From Clostridiales bacterium (GTDB lineage Bacteria > Bacillota > Clostridia > Oscillospirales > Oscillospiraceae): a DNA stretch of 64,000 nt. The DNA lies in contig CABIXV010000001.1 of NCBI GenBank assembly GCA_902362775.1, forward strand, positions 88,520 to 152,519, read 5' to 3'. The stretch's first letter is position 1. Each line of letters opens with the position of its first letter. Under the pieces are notes generated by a model. That model saw nothing but the letters and a program-made list of their open reading frames with translations, searched no databases and was not told the DNA's origin. A program made the translations under genes and the position numbers. This document shows, one piece after another, positions 52,556-61,672 of the stretch.

Positions 52556-53806
52556 CCGCAGAGCCTCCACAGGCTGCAAGCCAGAGGCCTTAATGGCTGG
52601 GAACATACCAAAGAGGATGCCCAGCACCACGGAGAACAGGAAGGCCCCAATGGCGATCATGGGGTCCGGAGTCAGGATCATCCCCTCAAACACGTTCTCC
52701 ATCAGTTTTCCCGCGATCATAGTACCCACATAGCCAATGCCAATACCAATGAGGCCTCCGATGCCGCAGATCACCGCCGCTTCAATAAGGAATTGGGTGA
52801 TGATACTGCTGCGCTCGGCACCGATGGCCTTTCGGATACCGATTTCCCTGGTACGTTCTGTGACCGTAACCAGCATGATGTTCATGATGCCGATGCCGCC
52901 CACCAGCAGGGAGATGCCGGCGATGGCCCCCAGCACCAGGGACTGCATCAGGCTGGCGTTTTCCATCTCCTCGGCCGAGCTGTTGTCGCTGTTGATATAG
53001 TAACTCCCGTTTGCCATGTTGCCGTTCTCGTCCTTGGGGAACATCCCGGACAGATAGGCGTCCAGCAGGGTCATGGCCTGGGTGGTAGCAGCGGCACTCT
53101 TTGCCTTGACCACGTAGGAGTCGATGGTATTGTTCTTGTTCATGGTCCGGTTGAAGGTGTAGGGGATGATAATGACATTGTCCATCTCCGGCCAATACTG
53201 GATGTCCATGGGCTTGTAGTAGCCAACCACCAGGAAGGGCTGCCCGTTGAGAGTGATGGTCTCCCCCACCGGGTCGGTGTAGTCAAACAGAGCCTCCTTG
53301 GCTCCGGAGCCCAAAACACAGACGGCATTGGTCTTTTCCACATCCAGATAGGAGATCTCTCGGCCATTTGCCAACTGGTAATTGTTGCACACACCATACT
53401 GATCAGAGCCCAGCTTAATATGCATCATCTTTTCCCAGTCCATATTGCCGTTCTCCCAGTCGTTGATCGACAGGGTCTTGGCCCCGTACTGGACAGTGAT
53501 TTTATCCCCAAGCTCTACATCCGGGGTAATGCCATCCACCAGGTTACTGAGGGACAGGCAGTAGTCATAGAGCTTCTGCCCGGTTTCGTTGTTCGTGTCA
53601 TACCAGGAGTAGGCCTGGACTGTGATCTTGTTGTCCCCCATCTTCTCGAAGTATTCCATGTTCTTTTTATTCTGCCCCTGGACCACGGACACCATAATGA
53701 CCACTGAGGCCACACCAATAATGATGCCCAGCATGGTCAGGAAGGAGCGGCCCTTTTTCATGGCGATGGATTTAAAGGCCATTTTGAATGCCTGCCAAAG
53801 ATTCAT
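52547..53806 (-). CDS. MacB-type ABC transporter permease
   Basis: A 419-aa FtsX/MacB-like permease: membrane helix 1 (about 20-43; SFLTMLGIIIGVASVVIMVS), a large outer MacB_PCD domain (about 44-285), and three C-terminal helices with GGIGIMNIMLVTVTERTREI and RKAIGAERSSII. The MacB class works as a mechanotransmission pump that exports peptides, antibiotics or lipoproteins together with a MacA adaptor. It overlaps the ATPase gene by four bases and is the last gene of the three-gene operon. Confidence 0.92.
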   Translation of the reverse strand: MNLWQAFKMAFKSIAMKKGRSFLTMLGIIIGVASVVIMVSVVQGQNKKNMEYFEKMGDNKITVQAYSWYDTNNETGQKLYDYCLSLSNLVDGITPDVELGDKITVQYGAKTLSINDWENGNMDWEKMMHIKLGSDQYGVCNNYQLANGREISYLDVEKTNAVCVLGSGAKEALFDYTDPVGETITLNGQPFLVVGYYKPMDIQYWPEMDNVIIIPYTFNRTMNKNNTIDSYVVKAKSAAATTQAMTLLDAYLSGMFPKDENGNMANGSYYINSDNSSAEEMENASLMQSLVLGAIAGISLLVGGIGIMNIMLVTVTERTREIGIRKAIGAERSSIITQFLIEAAVICGIGGLIGIGIGYVGTMIAGKLMENVFEGMILTPDPMIAIGAFLFSVVLGILFGMFPAIKASGLQPVEALRAD

Positions 53807-54498
53807 TCCCAGTCCACCTCCTGAGGATGGTCCGAGGTGATCCTGCCGTCGGACAGACGGACCACCCGCTTGGCGGTGGCGGCGATGCCGTCGTCGTGGG
53901 TGATGAGGATGACAGTGGTGCCTCCCCGGTACAGGTCCCGCAGGATCTCCAGCACATGGCGGCCCGTCTTGGAGTCTAGGGCGCCCGTGGGCTCGTCGGC
54001 CATGATGATGGGGGGCTTGGTGGCAATCGCCCTGGCGATGGCCACCCGCTGCTGCTGGCCGCCGGACATCTCGGAAGGGCGGTGGTTGGCTCGAGAATCC
54101 ATGCCCACCTTGGCCAGGGCCTCCATGGCCAGATCCTCCCGGTCAAAGATAGACACCCCCCGGTAAATCAGGGGCAGGGTCACATTCTCCAGAGCGTCCA
54201 GCTCCTGGATCAGGTTGTAGCCCTGAAAGATAAAGCCGATCTCCTTATTCCGGATATGGGCCAACTGCTTGTCGGACAGAGCAGTCACGTCGGTCCCCTC
54301 CAGGTAGTATTCTCCGTAGGTAGGGATATCCAGACAGCCCAGCACATTCATCAGCGTGGACTTGCCGGAGCCAGACTGACCCACAATGGCCACAAACTCC
54401 CCCTTGTCGATTTGGAGGGATACCCCGTCCAGTGCCCGGACCTCGCTCTCCTTGCCCTCGTTGTATATTTTATAGAGGTTTCTGATGTCAATGAGCAT
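53803..54498 (-). CDS. MacB/LolD-type ABC transporter ATPase
   Basis: A 231-aa nucleotide-binding subunit: Walker A GQSGSGKST, Q-loop GFIFQGYNLIQEL, signature EMSGGQQQRVAIARA, Walker B PPIIMADEPTGALDS and the H-loop LITHDD. The ATG at 54498 is preferred; the in-frame ATG at 54522 lies inside the end of the adaptor gene without a ribosome site. It acts with the permease at 52547 and the adaptor at 54512. Confidence 0.93.
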   Translation of the reverse strand: MLIDIRNLYKIYNEGKESEVRALDGVSLQIDKGEFVAIVGQSGSGKSTLMNVLGCLDIPTYGEYYLEGTDVTALSDKQLAHIRNKEIGFIFQGYNLIQELDALENVTLPLIYRGVSIFDREDLAMEALAKVGMDSRANHRPSEMSGGQQQRVAIARAIATKPPIIMADEPTGALDSKTGRHVLEILRDLYRGGTTVILITHDDGIAATAKRVVRLSDGRITSDHPQEVDWE

Positions 54499-54511
54499 CT
54501 TTCCACCCCGC

Positions 54512-56212
54512 TTAATAGCCATAGCTGCCGTCTGTCACGGTATAGTTGACGAACACCTCGTCCCCCTCCTGAATGCCGGAGACAATCTCCACATTCTGGG
54601 TGTCAGAGATGCCGGTCTCCACGATGACTGGGTAGTAGCCCTCCTCCTCGCTGGGGAAGGTGCGCTTCTCGCCCGGTGCCACTTCAGGCAGCTCCAGTTC
54701 GGGCACGTCGTCCGGCCGGCTGTCCCGCTTGACAAAGACCACACTCTGGCGGGTGCCGTCCATGTCGCTGAAATACTTGACCGAGGTAGTGGGGACCAGA
54801 ATACAGTCGGCCGACTCGCTGGTGACAAAGGAGTATTGGAGCCAGGCACCGTCCATCAGGCTTCCATCCACGTTGTCCACCGTCAAAGTGACGGGGTAGC
54901 TGGTCATGCCTTGACCGGCCTGGGCGCCGCCCATGTCAATGGAGGTGACTAATCCCTGATATACCTGTCCGTTCCAATCCAGGTCCATATAGTTGCCCGG
55001 CTTGATAAAGGAGATGTTCCGGTCATCTACGGTAATGGTGACCAGCATGGTCACGTTATTGGAGATCATAACAACGGTGTCGCCGCTCTTGACCTCCTGG
55101 CCGGGAGTCAGGTTGCAGGAGGTGACAGTCCCGTCGATGGGAGCCACGGCATTAAAGTCATTGAGGGCTTTCTGGGCATCGTCCAGCTTGGTCTGGGCGC
55201 TGTTGATCTCCTCCTGCTTGGAGCGGATCTGGGAATCAATGGTGGAGGAGCCCAGATAGAGCAGGGCCTCCCCGGCCTGGACGTTGGCGTGGTCGAGCAG
55301 ATTGCCGATGGCGGTCACTGGGCCGCTGGCCTTGGCAATGATGTCCCGTGACTCGTAGTATTCGGTCTTTCCGTTCTCGTAGGGATAAATCGCGGTGCCG
55401 TCAGCGGCAGTCAGGACAGCGGAGGCGTCCATTTCGGCAGTCAGAGTACCGGGGTTGTCAAAGACGATGACCGCCTCAAAGTGGACGGCTCCTTCCGGGG
55501 ATATGTAGCTGACCTTGTTGATCTTCTCCACCCGTCCCTCAAAGGAGCCCATAACAGCGGGGATGGACACCTGGACCGACTGGCCGGTGTGGATCTCTTT
55601 CTCATAGGCGTAGCTGAAGTAAAGGGACAGCTTCAGCTTCTTATCGTTCACCAGAGTAGCCACTGGGGCGGACTTACTCACCTCGTCGTCGATATGGAAC
55701 TCCTTGACCTCCTGAAGCTTCCCGGCGAAGGGGGCCCGCACCGTCAAGTTGGCGGCCTCTTCCTGCAGGTCGGCCATATCCTCCAGCAGATTATTCAGTT
55801 CCTCCTTGGCGTCCGTCACAGCATCCTGGGCTGCCTGACTGTAAATGGTGTACAAGGGATCGCCGGCCATGACAGTCTGGCCGCCAGTGACAAAGACCTC
55901 CTGCACCGTACCGCTCTGGGTCAGGGTAATGGCAGCCGATTCCTTGGCCTTGGCCGTACCTGAGCCGGACACCTTGCTCTGGATAGTACCAATCTGGGCG
56001 GGCTGGGCCATGATCTCTCCCTGCTCTTCCCCGCCGGAGTGGAGGAATTTGTAGAGCAGAAAGCCTCCAATCGCCAGCACCCCAGCCACGATAGCCAGTA
56101 TGATAGCATTTTTGACCGCTTTCTTTTTTCCTTTTTTCACCGGTTTCATCTCTGGGGGCGCGGGGGGTGTCTGGGTTGGTACGGCAGGCTGGGGAGTTAT
56201 GACTTCTGACAT
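54512..56212 (-). CDS. MacA/HlyD-type efflux adaptor protein
   Basis: A 566-aa membrane-fusion-type adaptor: Pro-rich cytosolic N-terminus, one membrane helix (about 36-57), then lipoyl-like halves (SGSGTAKAKESAAITLTQSG and NAVAPIDGTVTSCNLTPGQE), a short helical hairpin (about 130-160 and 320-350) and a beta-barrel domain. In Gram-positives such adaptors pair with MacB-type transporters to expel peptides or antimicrobials. The ATG at 56212 has AGGAGGAAAAG upstream. It is the first gene of the operon; its promoter is preceded by 11-bp-phased direct repeats. Confidence 0.9.
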   Translation of the reverse strand: MSEVITPQPAVPTQTPPAPPEMKPVKKGKKKAVKNAIILAIVAGVLAIGGFLLYKFLHSGGEEQGEIMAQPAQIGTIQSKVSGSGTAKAKESAAITLTQSGTVQEVFVTGGQTVMAGDPLYTIYSQAAQDAVTDAKEELNNLLEDMADLQEEAANLTVRAPFAGKLQEVKEFHIDDEVSKSAPVATLVNDKKLKLSLYFSYAYEKEIHTGQSVQVSIPAVMGSFEGRVEKINKVSYISPEGAVHFEAVIVFDNPGTLTAEMDASAVLTAADGTAIYPYENGKTEYYESRDIIAKASGPVTAIGNLLDHANVQAGEALLYLGSSTIDSQIRSKQEEINSAQTKLDDAQKALNDFNAVAPIDGTVTSCNLTPGQEVKSGDTVVMISNNVTMLVTITVDDRNISFIKPGNYMDLDWNGQVYQGLVTSIDMGGAQAGQGMTSYPVTLTVDNVDGSLMDGAWLQYSFVTSESADCILVPTTSVKYFSDMDGTRQSVVFVKRDSRPDDVPELELPEVAPGEKRTFPSEEEGYYPVIVETGISDTQNVEIVSGIQEGDEVFVNYTVTDGSYGY

Positions 56213-56308
56213 GGCAGCTTTTCCTCCTGTAAGCGGTAATGATAAAGTGAAATGTCGGCGGGCCAAAGGCCCGGGGACGGGATAGACCAGTCCGCAGATA
56301 TCATCCCC

Positions 56309-56354
56309 ATTATAGGGGCTGTCTCCGCCGGAAGCAATTACAAGGCGATTACAA
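56309..56354 (-). promoter_or_regulatory. Promoter of the MacAB-type operon with phased direct repeats
   Basis: On the minus strand TTGCTT (56337-56332), a 17-base spacer and TATAAT (56314-56309). Directly upstream and touching the -35 are two TTGTAAT copies (56354-56348 and 56343-56337), 11 bases apart, with a weaker TTTTAA one turn further. This layout is typical of OmpR/PhoB-type response-regulator sites. Confidence 0.7.
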
Positions 56355-56467
56355 ATCCTTAAAATTCTATTAAGGCTCTCTCCCGCTCCGGTAAATCCCT
56401 ATATAATGTTAGACGTATTTTCTCCGTAAATGTTGCCTTTCCTCTCATACTTTTTTCCTGTTTGTAA

Positions 56468-56504
56468 AAAAGAGGCACATCGCCATCCCCGACATGCCTC
56501 TTTT
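56468..56504 (-). terminator. Terminator of pcrA
   Basis: The arms AAAAGAGGCA (56468-56477) and TGCCTCTTTT (56495-56504) are followed on the minus strand by a TTTTTTAC tract. It lies nine bases past the pcrA stop. Confidence 0.88.
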
Positions 56505-56512
56505 CTGCCGCT

Positions 56513-59086
56513 TTACAGTTTTTCCATGTGCGCCGCCGCGGACTTCAGCATCAGACGCTTGGTCCCCACCTGGTCAAAGGCAATCTCCAACAGGGCGTCG
56601 CCCCCCATCTTCTGGACGGACAGGACCATTCCCTGTCCGAATGCCTTGTGCCGGACCGTATCCCCCTTCTGGAAGGCAGGGAGGCTGCCGCCTCCCCCCG
56701 GCGCTCCAGCCCCTACAGGGGAGGAGGCCAGAGGCTGTCTGGTCCGGGCGCTGCCGGTGGCACCGCCACCAGCGCCCGACATGGCCCGGACAAAGCCTCC
56801 ATAGGAGGGTTGGGGCCGTGGGTCTCGATCCGTCCGGCTCCCGCCCTGTCCAGCCTGGGTGGAACGGCCGCCTCCGTAAATCGGGCGCTGATAGGAGCCG
56901 TAACCCCCATAGCCGGAGGAGCGGCTGGGCACACCGCCCCAGTCCTCCTCTCCCCCGCCCAGATCGGACAGGCAGCTCCTGCCCAGCCGCTCCAGGTGCT
57001 CCGGGGGGATCTCTTCCACAAAGCGGGAGGGACGGTTGGAGCTGGTCCGTCCAAAGAGCATCCGCTGATTGGCGCAGGTGAGGTACAGCTTCTCCTTGGC
57101 CCGTGTCATGGCCACATAGCACAGCCGCCGCTCCTCCTCCATCTCCTCCGTTTCCCCAATGGCCCGGATGCCGGGGAAGATGCCCTCCTCGGCCCCCACC
57201 ACAAAGACCACAGGGAACTCCAGCCCCTTGGCCGAGTGCATGGTCATCATCACCACGCAGTCCTGGTCCGGGTCGTGGCTGTCTAAGTCGGTGTACAGGG
57301 CTATCTCGTCCAGAAAACCCGCCAGAGAGGGCTCCTCCCCGGCGTTCTCCAGATAGCCGTGAATGGAGGTGAGCAGCTCCCGCACGTTCTCCAGCCGGGT
57401 GCGATCCTCCACGGTGTTCTTGCTCTCCAGCATGGTGGCATACCCGGTGCGGAGGATCAGCTCCTCATAAAACTGATCCAGGGGCAGCTCGTCCAGCAGC
57501 CCGGCCAGCTCCCCCATCAGGGCGGTGAAGCCGGCCAGCTTGGCCGCCGACCGCTCCAGCTCCGGGTACATCCGGGCATTGTCGATGACGGCGTAGAGTG
57601 AGCTCTCCTCCCGCCGGGCGATCTCCTGGGCGGTCTCAATCGTCTTGGCACCGATGCCCCGTGGCGGATTGTTGATGATGCGGGTGAGGCGCAGGTCGTC
57701 CTCCGGGTTGTTGAGGACGGCCAGATAGGCCACCATGTCCTTCACCTCCGCCCGGTCAAAGAACCGAGTACCCCCGATGATGCGGTAGGGAATCCCGTTG
57801 CGCTTGCAGGCGTTCTCTATCTGGTTAGACTGGGCGTTCATCCGGTAGAGGATGGCGTGGTCCTTCCACTTTCTGCCCTGGCTGTACCCCTCCAGAATAC
57901 GGGCAGCTACATATTGGGCCTCATCGTTCTCATTCATGGCGGCATAAAGGGTAAGCTTGTCCCCCTCCCCCGCCTTCGTCCACAGCTCCTTGCCCTTTCT
58001 TCCCTGGTTGTTGCGGATCACGGCGTTGGACGCCTCCAAAATATGTTTGGTGGAGCGGTAGTTCTCCTCCAGGCGGATGACCCGGCAGCCCTTGTACTGT
58101 TTTTCAAAGGAGAGGATGTTCTCAATGGTCGCTCCCCGGAAGCGGTAGATAGACTGGTCGTCGTCCCCCACCACGCAGAAGTTCTCATAGCCTCCGGCCA
58201 GGGTGGAGGCCAGCAGATACTGCAGGTTGTTGGTGTCCTGGTACTCGTCGATGAGCACATAGCGGAACTTCCGCTGATAGAACTCCCGCACCTCGTCAAA
58301 CTGCTGGAGCAGACGGACGGTGTGGAAAATGATGTCGTCAAAGTCCAGGGCGCTTGCCTCCCACAGCCGGCGCTGGTACTCTGCGTATATCTTGGCGATC
58401 TTGGTCAGCCGGAAGTCCCCAGACCTCTCGCACTCGGCCAGATACTGGTCAGCCAGCTTCATGGTATCCTTTGCCCTAGAGATGTAGCCCAGCACCGACC
58501 GGGGCGGAAACTGCTTATCATCGATTCCCAGGTCCTTCAGAATATCCTTCACCACCCGCAGGGAGTCGTCAGTGTCATAGATGGTAAAGGAGGAGGCGAA
58601 GCCCAGCTTCTCAATATCCCGGCGGAGGATGCGAACACAGGCGGAGTGAAAGGTGCTGGCCCAGATATCGTTGGCAGCCGGGCCCAGCATTCTGGCCAGA
58701 CGGTCCTTCAGCTCACCCGCCGCCTTATTGGTAAAGGTGATGGCCAAAATGGTCCAAGGGGCCGCCGGGTCCAGGGCACACAGCCGCTCCTGCCGGGCCT
58801 TGTCCCCCGCCCCGGTCCGGACATACTCCTCCAGGAAGGTCAGATCATCCTCTGTCACCCACTCCGGCACCTCTGTGCTGTCCGAGCCGCGGCCATACTT
58901 CATCAGGTTGGCGACGCGGTGGATGAGCACGGTGGTCTTGCCGCTGCCCGCTCCGGCCAGCAGCAGGAGCGGACCCTCCGTGGTCAGGGCGGCCTTTTGC
59001 TGCTCTGGGTTCAAATGTGAAAATTCCCGGGCAATAGCCCCCCGGCGGGCCTTACAAAATCTCAGTTCCAGGTCGTGATTCAGCAT
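56513..59086 (-). CDS. pcrA: UvrD/PcrA-type DNA helicase
   Basis: An 857-aa superfamily 1A helicase for repair and replication restart. Motifs: Q-motif LNPEQQKA, Walker A LAGAGSGKTT (43-52), Ia ITFTNKAAGEL, II LIDEYQDTN, III VVGDDDQSIYRFRGA, IV LEENYRST, V TMHSAKGLEFPVVF and VI YVAMTRAKEKLYL. About 40 extra residues (about 65-108, acidic) lie between motifs I and Ia compared with Bacillus PcrA. The C-terminus has a Gly/Tyr/Ser-rich linker and a Tudor-like RNA-polymerase-binding end (GDTVRHKAFGQGMVLSV). I start at ATG 59086 with AAAAGGATG upstream. Confidence 0.95.
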   Translation of the reverse strand: MLNHDLELRFCKARRGAIAREFSHLNPEQQKAALTTEGPLLLLAGAGSGKTTVLIHRVANLMKYGRGSDSTEVPEWVTEDDLTFLEEYVRTGAGDKARQERLCALDPAAPWTILAITFTNKAAGELKDRLARMLGPAANDIWASTFHSACVRILRRDIEKLGFASSFTIYDTDDSLRVVKDILKDLGIDDKQFPPRSVLGYISRAKDTMKLADQYLAECERSGDFRLTKIAKIYAEYQRRLWEASALDFDDIIFHTVRLLQQFDEVREFYQRKFRYVLIDEYQDTNNLQYLLASTLAGGYENFCVVGDDDQSIYRFRGATIENILSFEKQYKGCRVIRLEENYRSTKHILEASNAVIRNNQGRKGKELWTKAGEGDKLTLYAAMNENDEAQYVAARILEGYSQGRKWKDHAILYRMNAQSNQIENACKRNGIPYRIIGGTRFFDRAEVKDMVAYLAVLNNPEDDLRLTRIINNPPRGIGAKTIETAQEIARREESSLYAVIDNARMYPELERSAAKLAGFTALMGELAGLLDELPLDQFYEELILRTGYATMLESKNTVEDRTRLENVRELLTSIHGYLENAGEEPSLAGFLDEIALYTDLDSHDPDQDCVVMMTMHSAKGLEFPVVFVVGAEEGIFPGIRAIGETEEMEEERRLCYVAMTRAKEKLYLTCANQRMLFGRTSSNRPSRFVEEIPPEHLERLGRSCLSDLGGGEEDWGGVPSRSSGYGGYGSYQRPIYGGGRSTQAGQGGSRTDRDPRPQPSYGGFVRAMSGAGGGATGSARTRQPLASSPVGAGAPGGGGSLPAFQKGDTVRHKAFGQGMVLSVQKMGGDALLEIAFDQVGTKRLMLKSAAAHMEKL

Positions 59087-59125
59087 GGGGCAAACATCCT
59101 TTTTCTCTTTAAAATTATCTTTTTC

Positions 59126-59154
59126 ATTGTAGCCCAAACTGGTCTGGTGGTCAA
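59126..59154 (-). promoter_or_regulatory. Promoter of pcrA
   Basis: On the minus strand TTGACC (59154-59149), a 17-base spacer and TACAAT (59131-59126), 40 bases before the start codon. The rest of the gap up to about 59340 shows nothing else I can support. Confidence 0.8.
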
Positions 59155-59350
59155 CCAGAAGACGCCCCCGCTCCTTCAAAATATTCTCAGCCTGTCCCCT
59201 TTCCCAGCTTCCTGGCATACTGTCCCGCCGCCCCGCATAAGATACCCCGTGGGACAGCCTCAGGCCCGTCCCGCTCCTTCGTGCAAAAGCAAGATATTGT
59301 CCCTTCGTCCCTCTCTTTTCCCTCTATTTTGTGTTGACTCCAAAGAAATT

Positions 59351-59426
59351 GCAACCGTTCTGTAACCATTTTTTCACCTTCTCGTAACACCTTCGATACG
59401 ATGGTAACAGCTCTCAGTGCTATACT
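59351..59426 (+). promoter_or_regulatory. Regulated promoter region of the secreted protein gene
   Basis: GCAAC at 59351 and GTAAC at 59362, 59384 and 59404 are repeated at about one or two helical turns. A possible sigma-A -10, TATACT, lies at 59421-59426 without a good -35. Alternatively GTAACC (59362-59367), a T-run and CGTAAC (59383-59388), 15 bases apart, form an ECF-type promoter like that of the sigma gene at 46922. Confidence 0.5.
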
Positions 59427-59456
59427 TAAAATAAGAATAGGAAAGGAGGTCTTCCC

Positions 59457-60089
59457 ATGAAAAAACTGCTGTTGACCACAATAATCGCTTCCCTGCTCAT
59501 CCTGCCCTTTGGAACTGTGGCTATGGCCGACATGACGGAGGCCCCTGACACCCAGGCAGAGCAGCTGGACTACGCCCCCGGCAACGTCCCCGCCGAGACC
59601 GGCGCTCTGGACTCCATGACCCCCGCTCTCCACGCGGCCATCCTGGCCATGGTCAATCTGGGCCAAAGGGAGTTGGATCTCTCCGACCCGGTGGCCGCTT
59701 GGGAAACCTTATATAATATGCTCAGTCTGTACGGGCAGATGGATGACCGCTCTGAGTATCTGGACGAGGAACTGGTCCTCCCTTCTGAAACGGTGATGGA
59801 CTATGCCTCCGCCCTCTTTACCGGTACAGCCCCTTTGAGCCCTATCCCCGAGGCTCTTTCCGACCGGATTCGCTACGATGGAAAGCTGGACAGCTATCTG
59901 CTTACCTGCGGCGACGACAGCCTGGCCGAGATCCAGCTCACCTCCATTCGAGAATTAGGCGGTTCCCTCTCTGTGGATGGCTCCCTAGTCTATCTGGTAG
60001 ACGGTTCTTCCCTAGCCCAGTTCCACGCTCAATTCGCGCGGCAGGACAATATGTTCGGCTATGTTATCACTAATCTGACTCTGGGGTAA
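59457..60089 (+). CDS. Secreted hypothetical protein
   Basis: A 210-aa protein with a clear signal peptide (LLLTTIIASLLILPFG, cleavage near AMA-DM at about residue 24). The mature part is acidic, with no cysteine cluster or anchor, and a helix-rich first half (PALHAAILAMVNLGQREL) followed by beta-like strands (DGKLDSYLLTCGDD, GGSLSVDGSLVYLVDGSS). I recognise no family. AAAGGAGG is 7 bases before the ATG. It is transcribed alone and ended by a hairpin. The upstream region suggests regulation by an activator or an ECF sigma factor, such as an envelope-stress response. Confidence 0.75.
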   Translation: MKKLLLTTIIASLLILPFGTVAMADMTEAPDTQAEQLDYAPGNVPAETGALDSMTPALHAAILAMVNLGQRELDLSDPVAAWETLYNMLSLYGQMDDRSEYLDEELVLPSETVMDYASALFTGTAPLSPIPEALSDRIRYDGKLDSYLLTCGDDSLAEIQLTSIRELGGSLSVDGSLVYLVDGSSLAQFHAQFARQDNMFGYVITNLTLG

Positions 60090-60106
60090 AACCCATATTC
60101 CTCCTT

Positions 60107-60145
60107 AAGAAGGCACATCGGAAACGATGTGCCTTTCTTTTTTCT
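60107..60145 (+). terminator. Terminator of the secreted protein gene
   Basis: The arms AAGAAGGCACATCG (60107-60120) and CGATGTGCCTTTCTT (60125-60139), with a GAAA tetraloop, are followed by TTTTTC. Confidence 0.9.
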
Positions 60146-60192
60146 CTTCCAGTATATTTTTCTTCTCTTCCGTCCATATTTTTCAGGAAACC

Positions 60193-60221
60193 TTGCACTT
60201 CTCCCGCCCAATGTTTATAAT
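60193..60221 (+). promoter_or_regulatory. Promoter of murC
   Basis: TTGCAC (60193-60198), 17-base spacer and TATAAT (60216-60221), 40 bases before the murC start. Confidence 0.85.
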
Positions 60222-60261
60222 ATGGTGAATAGAGAAGAATCTAAGTTTGAGGTGTCATCCC

Positions 60262-61632
60262 ATGGAACAGAACATACAAGACTACATCAAGCCCGGCCGC
60301 CGGGCCCATCTGGTAGGTATCGGCGGGGTATCCATGGCCCCGCTGGCAGAGGTCCTGAAGGGGCGGGGCGTCCTGGTCACCGGCTCCGACATGCGTGAAG
60401 GCGAGGCGGTAGACCATCTGCGCTCCCTGTCCATTCCGGTGACCATCGGCCATCTGCCCCAGAGCGTGGAGGGAGCCGACTGCGTCATTCGCACCGCCGC
60501 CGTCCACGACGATAATCCGGAGATTGCCGCGGCCCTGCAGGCCGGTATTCCAGTCTTTGAGCGTGCCCAGGCCTGGGGGGCCATCATGACCCACTACCAG
60601 AATGCCCTGTGCGTCTCCGGCACCCACGGCAAGACCACCACCACCTCTATGTGCGCCCACATCTTTCTCGCCGCCGGTCGGGACCCCTCCGTTATGGTCG
60701 GCGGCGTGCTGCCCATCCTGGGGGCGGGCCACCGGGTCGGTCACGGCGACACCATTATCGCCGAGGCCTGCGAGTACTGCAACTCTTTTCTCTCCTTCTG
60801 CCCCACGGTGGCAGTGATTCTGAATGTGGAAGAGGACCACCTGGATTTTTTCCGGGACCTGGCGGACATCCAGCACTCCTTCCGCTCCTTCGCCCAGCTG
60901 GTCCCCGACCGGGGCTGGGTGGTGGTCAACGGGGATAATCCCAACGCCCTCCAGGCCATCCAGGACTGCGGCCGCCAGACCATGCGATTCAGCCTTCGGG
61001 ACAGCTCCGCTGACTGCCGCGCGGATCATATCTTCTGGAACAAGGGGCTTCCCGAATTTGATATTGTGGTCCACGGCGTGAAATATGCCCACGCCGCTCT
61101 CAACGTGGGGGGAAGCCATAATATCTCCAATGCTCTGGCCGCCGCCTGTGCCGCCTATGTGCTTGGTGTTCCTGGCAGTGCCGTGGAGGAGGGCCTTGCC
61201 TCCTTTACCGGGGCCGGACGCCGCTTCGAGAAGAAGGGAGAGTTCCACGGCGCCATGGTGTACGACGACTACGCCCACCACCCCGATGAGCTCCACGCCC
61301 TGCTCACCATGGCAAAGAGCCTGGGCTACGCCCGTGTGGTGTGTGCCTTCCAGCCTCACACTTATACCCGTACCGCCACCCTGTTCCAACGGTTCGTCCA
61401 GGAGCTAAAGCTGGCAGATGTGGCCATTTTGGCAGAAATCTATGCCGCCCGGGAGAAAAATGACTTGGGCATCTCCTCCAAAGACCTGGCGGACCAAATT
61501 CCGGGAGCGGTATACTGTCCCACGTTGGATGAGGTCACCGCAAAGCTTCGGGAGCTGGCCCGGCCTGGAGACCTGCTCCTCACCGTGGGGGCGGGGGACA
61601 TCTATCTGGCAGGAGAGGCCCTGCTGCAATAA
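60262..61632 (+). CDS. murC: UDP-N-acetylmuramate-L-alanine ligase MurC
   Basis: A 456-aa peptidoglycan precursor ligase that adds L-alanine to UDP-MurNAc. The N-terminal Rossmann part has HLVGIGGVSMAPLAE, the central ATPase has CVSGTHGKTTTTSM (P-loop at about 120-128), EACEYCNSFLSF and NVEEDHLDFF, and the C-terminal domain has VYDDYAHHPDEL and FQPHTYTRT. Normal length. I start at ATG 60262 after GAGGTG; a TTG at 60247 is in frame. It is a single-gene unit outside any division/cell-wall cluster. Confidence 0.96.
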   Translation: MEQNIQDYIKPGRRAHLVGIGGVSMAPLAEVLKGRGVLVTGSDMREGEAVDHLRSLSIPVTIGHLPQSVEGADCVIRTAAVHDDNPEIAAALQAGIPVFERAQAWGAIMTHYQNALCVSGTHGKTTTTSMCAHIFLAAGRDPSVMVGGVLPILGAGHRVGHGDTIIAEACEYCNSFLSFCPTVAVILNVEEDHLDFFRDLADIQHSFRSFAQLVPDRGWVVVNGDNPNALQAIQDCGRQTMRFSLRDSSADCRADHIFWNKGLPEFDIVVHGVKYAHAALNVGGSHNISNALAAACAAYVLGVPGSAVEEGLASFTGAGRRFEKKGEFHGAMVYDDYAHHPDELHALLTMAKSLGYARVVCAFQPHTYTRTATLFQRFVQELKLADVAILAEIYAAREKNDLGISSKDLADQIPGAVYCPTLDEVTAKLRELARPGDLLLTVGAGDIYLAGEALLQ

Positions 61633-61672
61633 AATATGCCCCGGACATCTGACGGTGTCCGGGGCATATTTT
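61631..61672 (+). terminator. Terminator of murC
   Basis: Perfect 17-base arms (AAAATATGCCCCGGACA, 61631-61647, and complement 61656-61672), the left one overlapping the stop codon. Confidence 0.9.

Noticed and set aside
59187..59666. Minus-strand frame across the pcrA/secreted-protein intergenic region
   Set aside because: It overlaps the signal peptide of a well-supported plus-strand gene and has no ribosome site.
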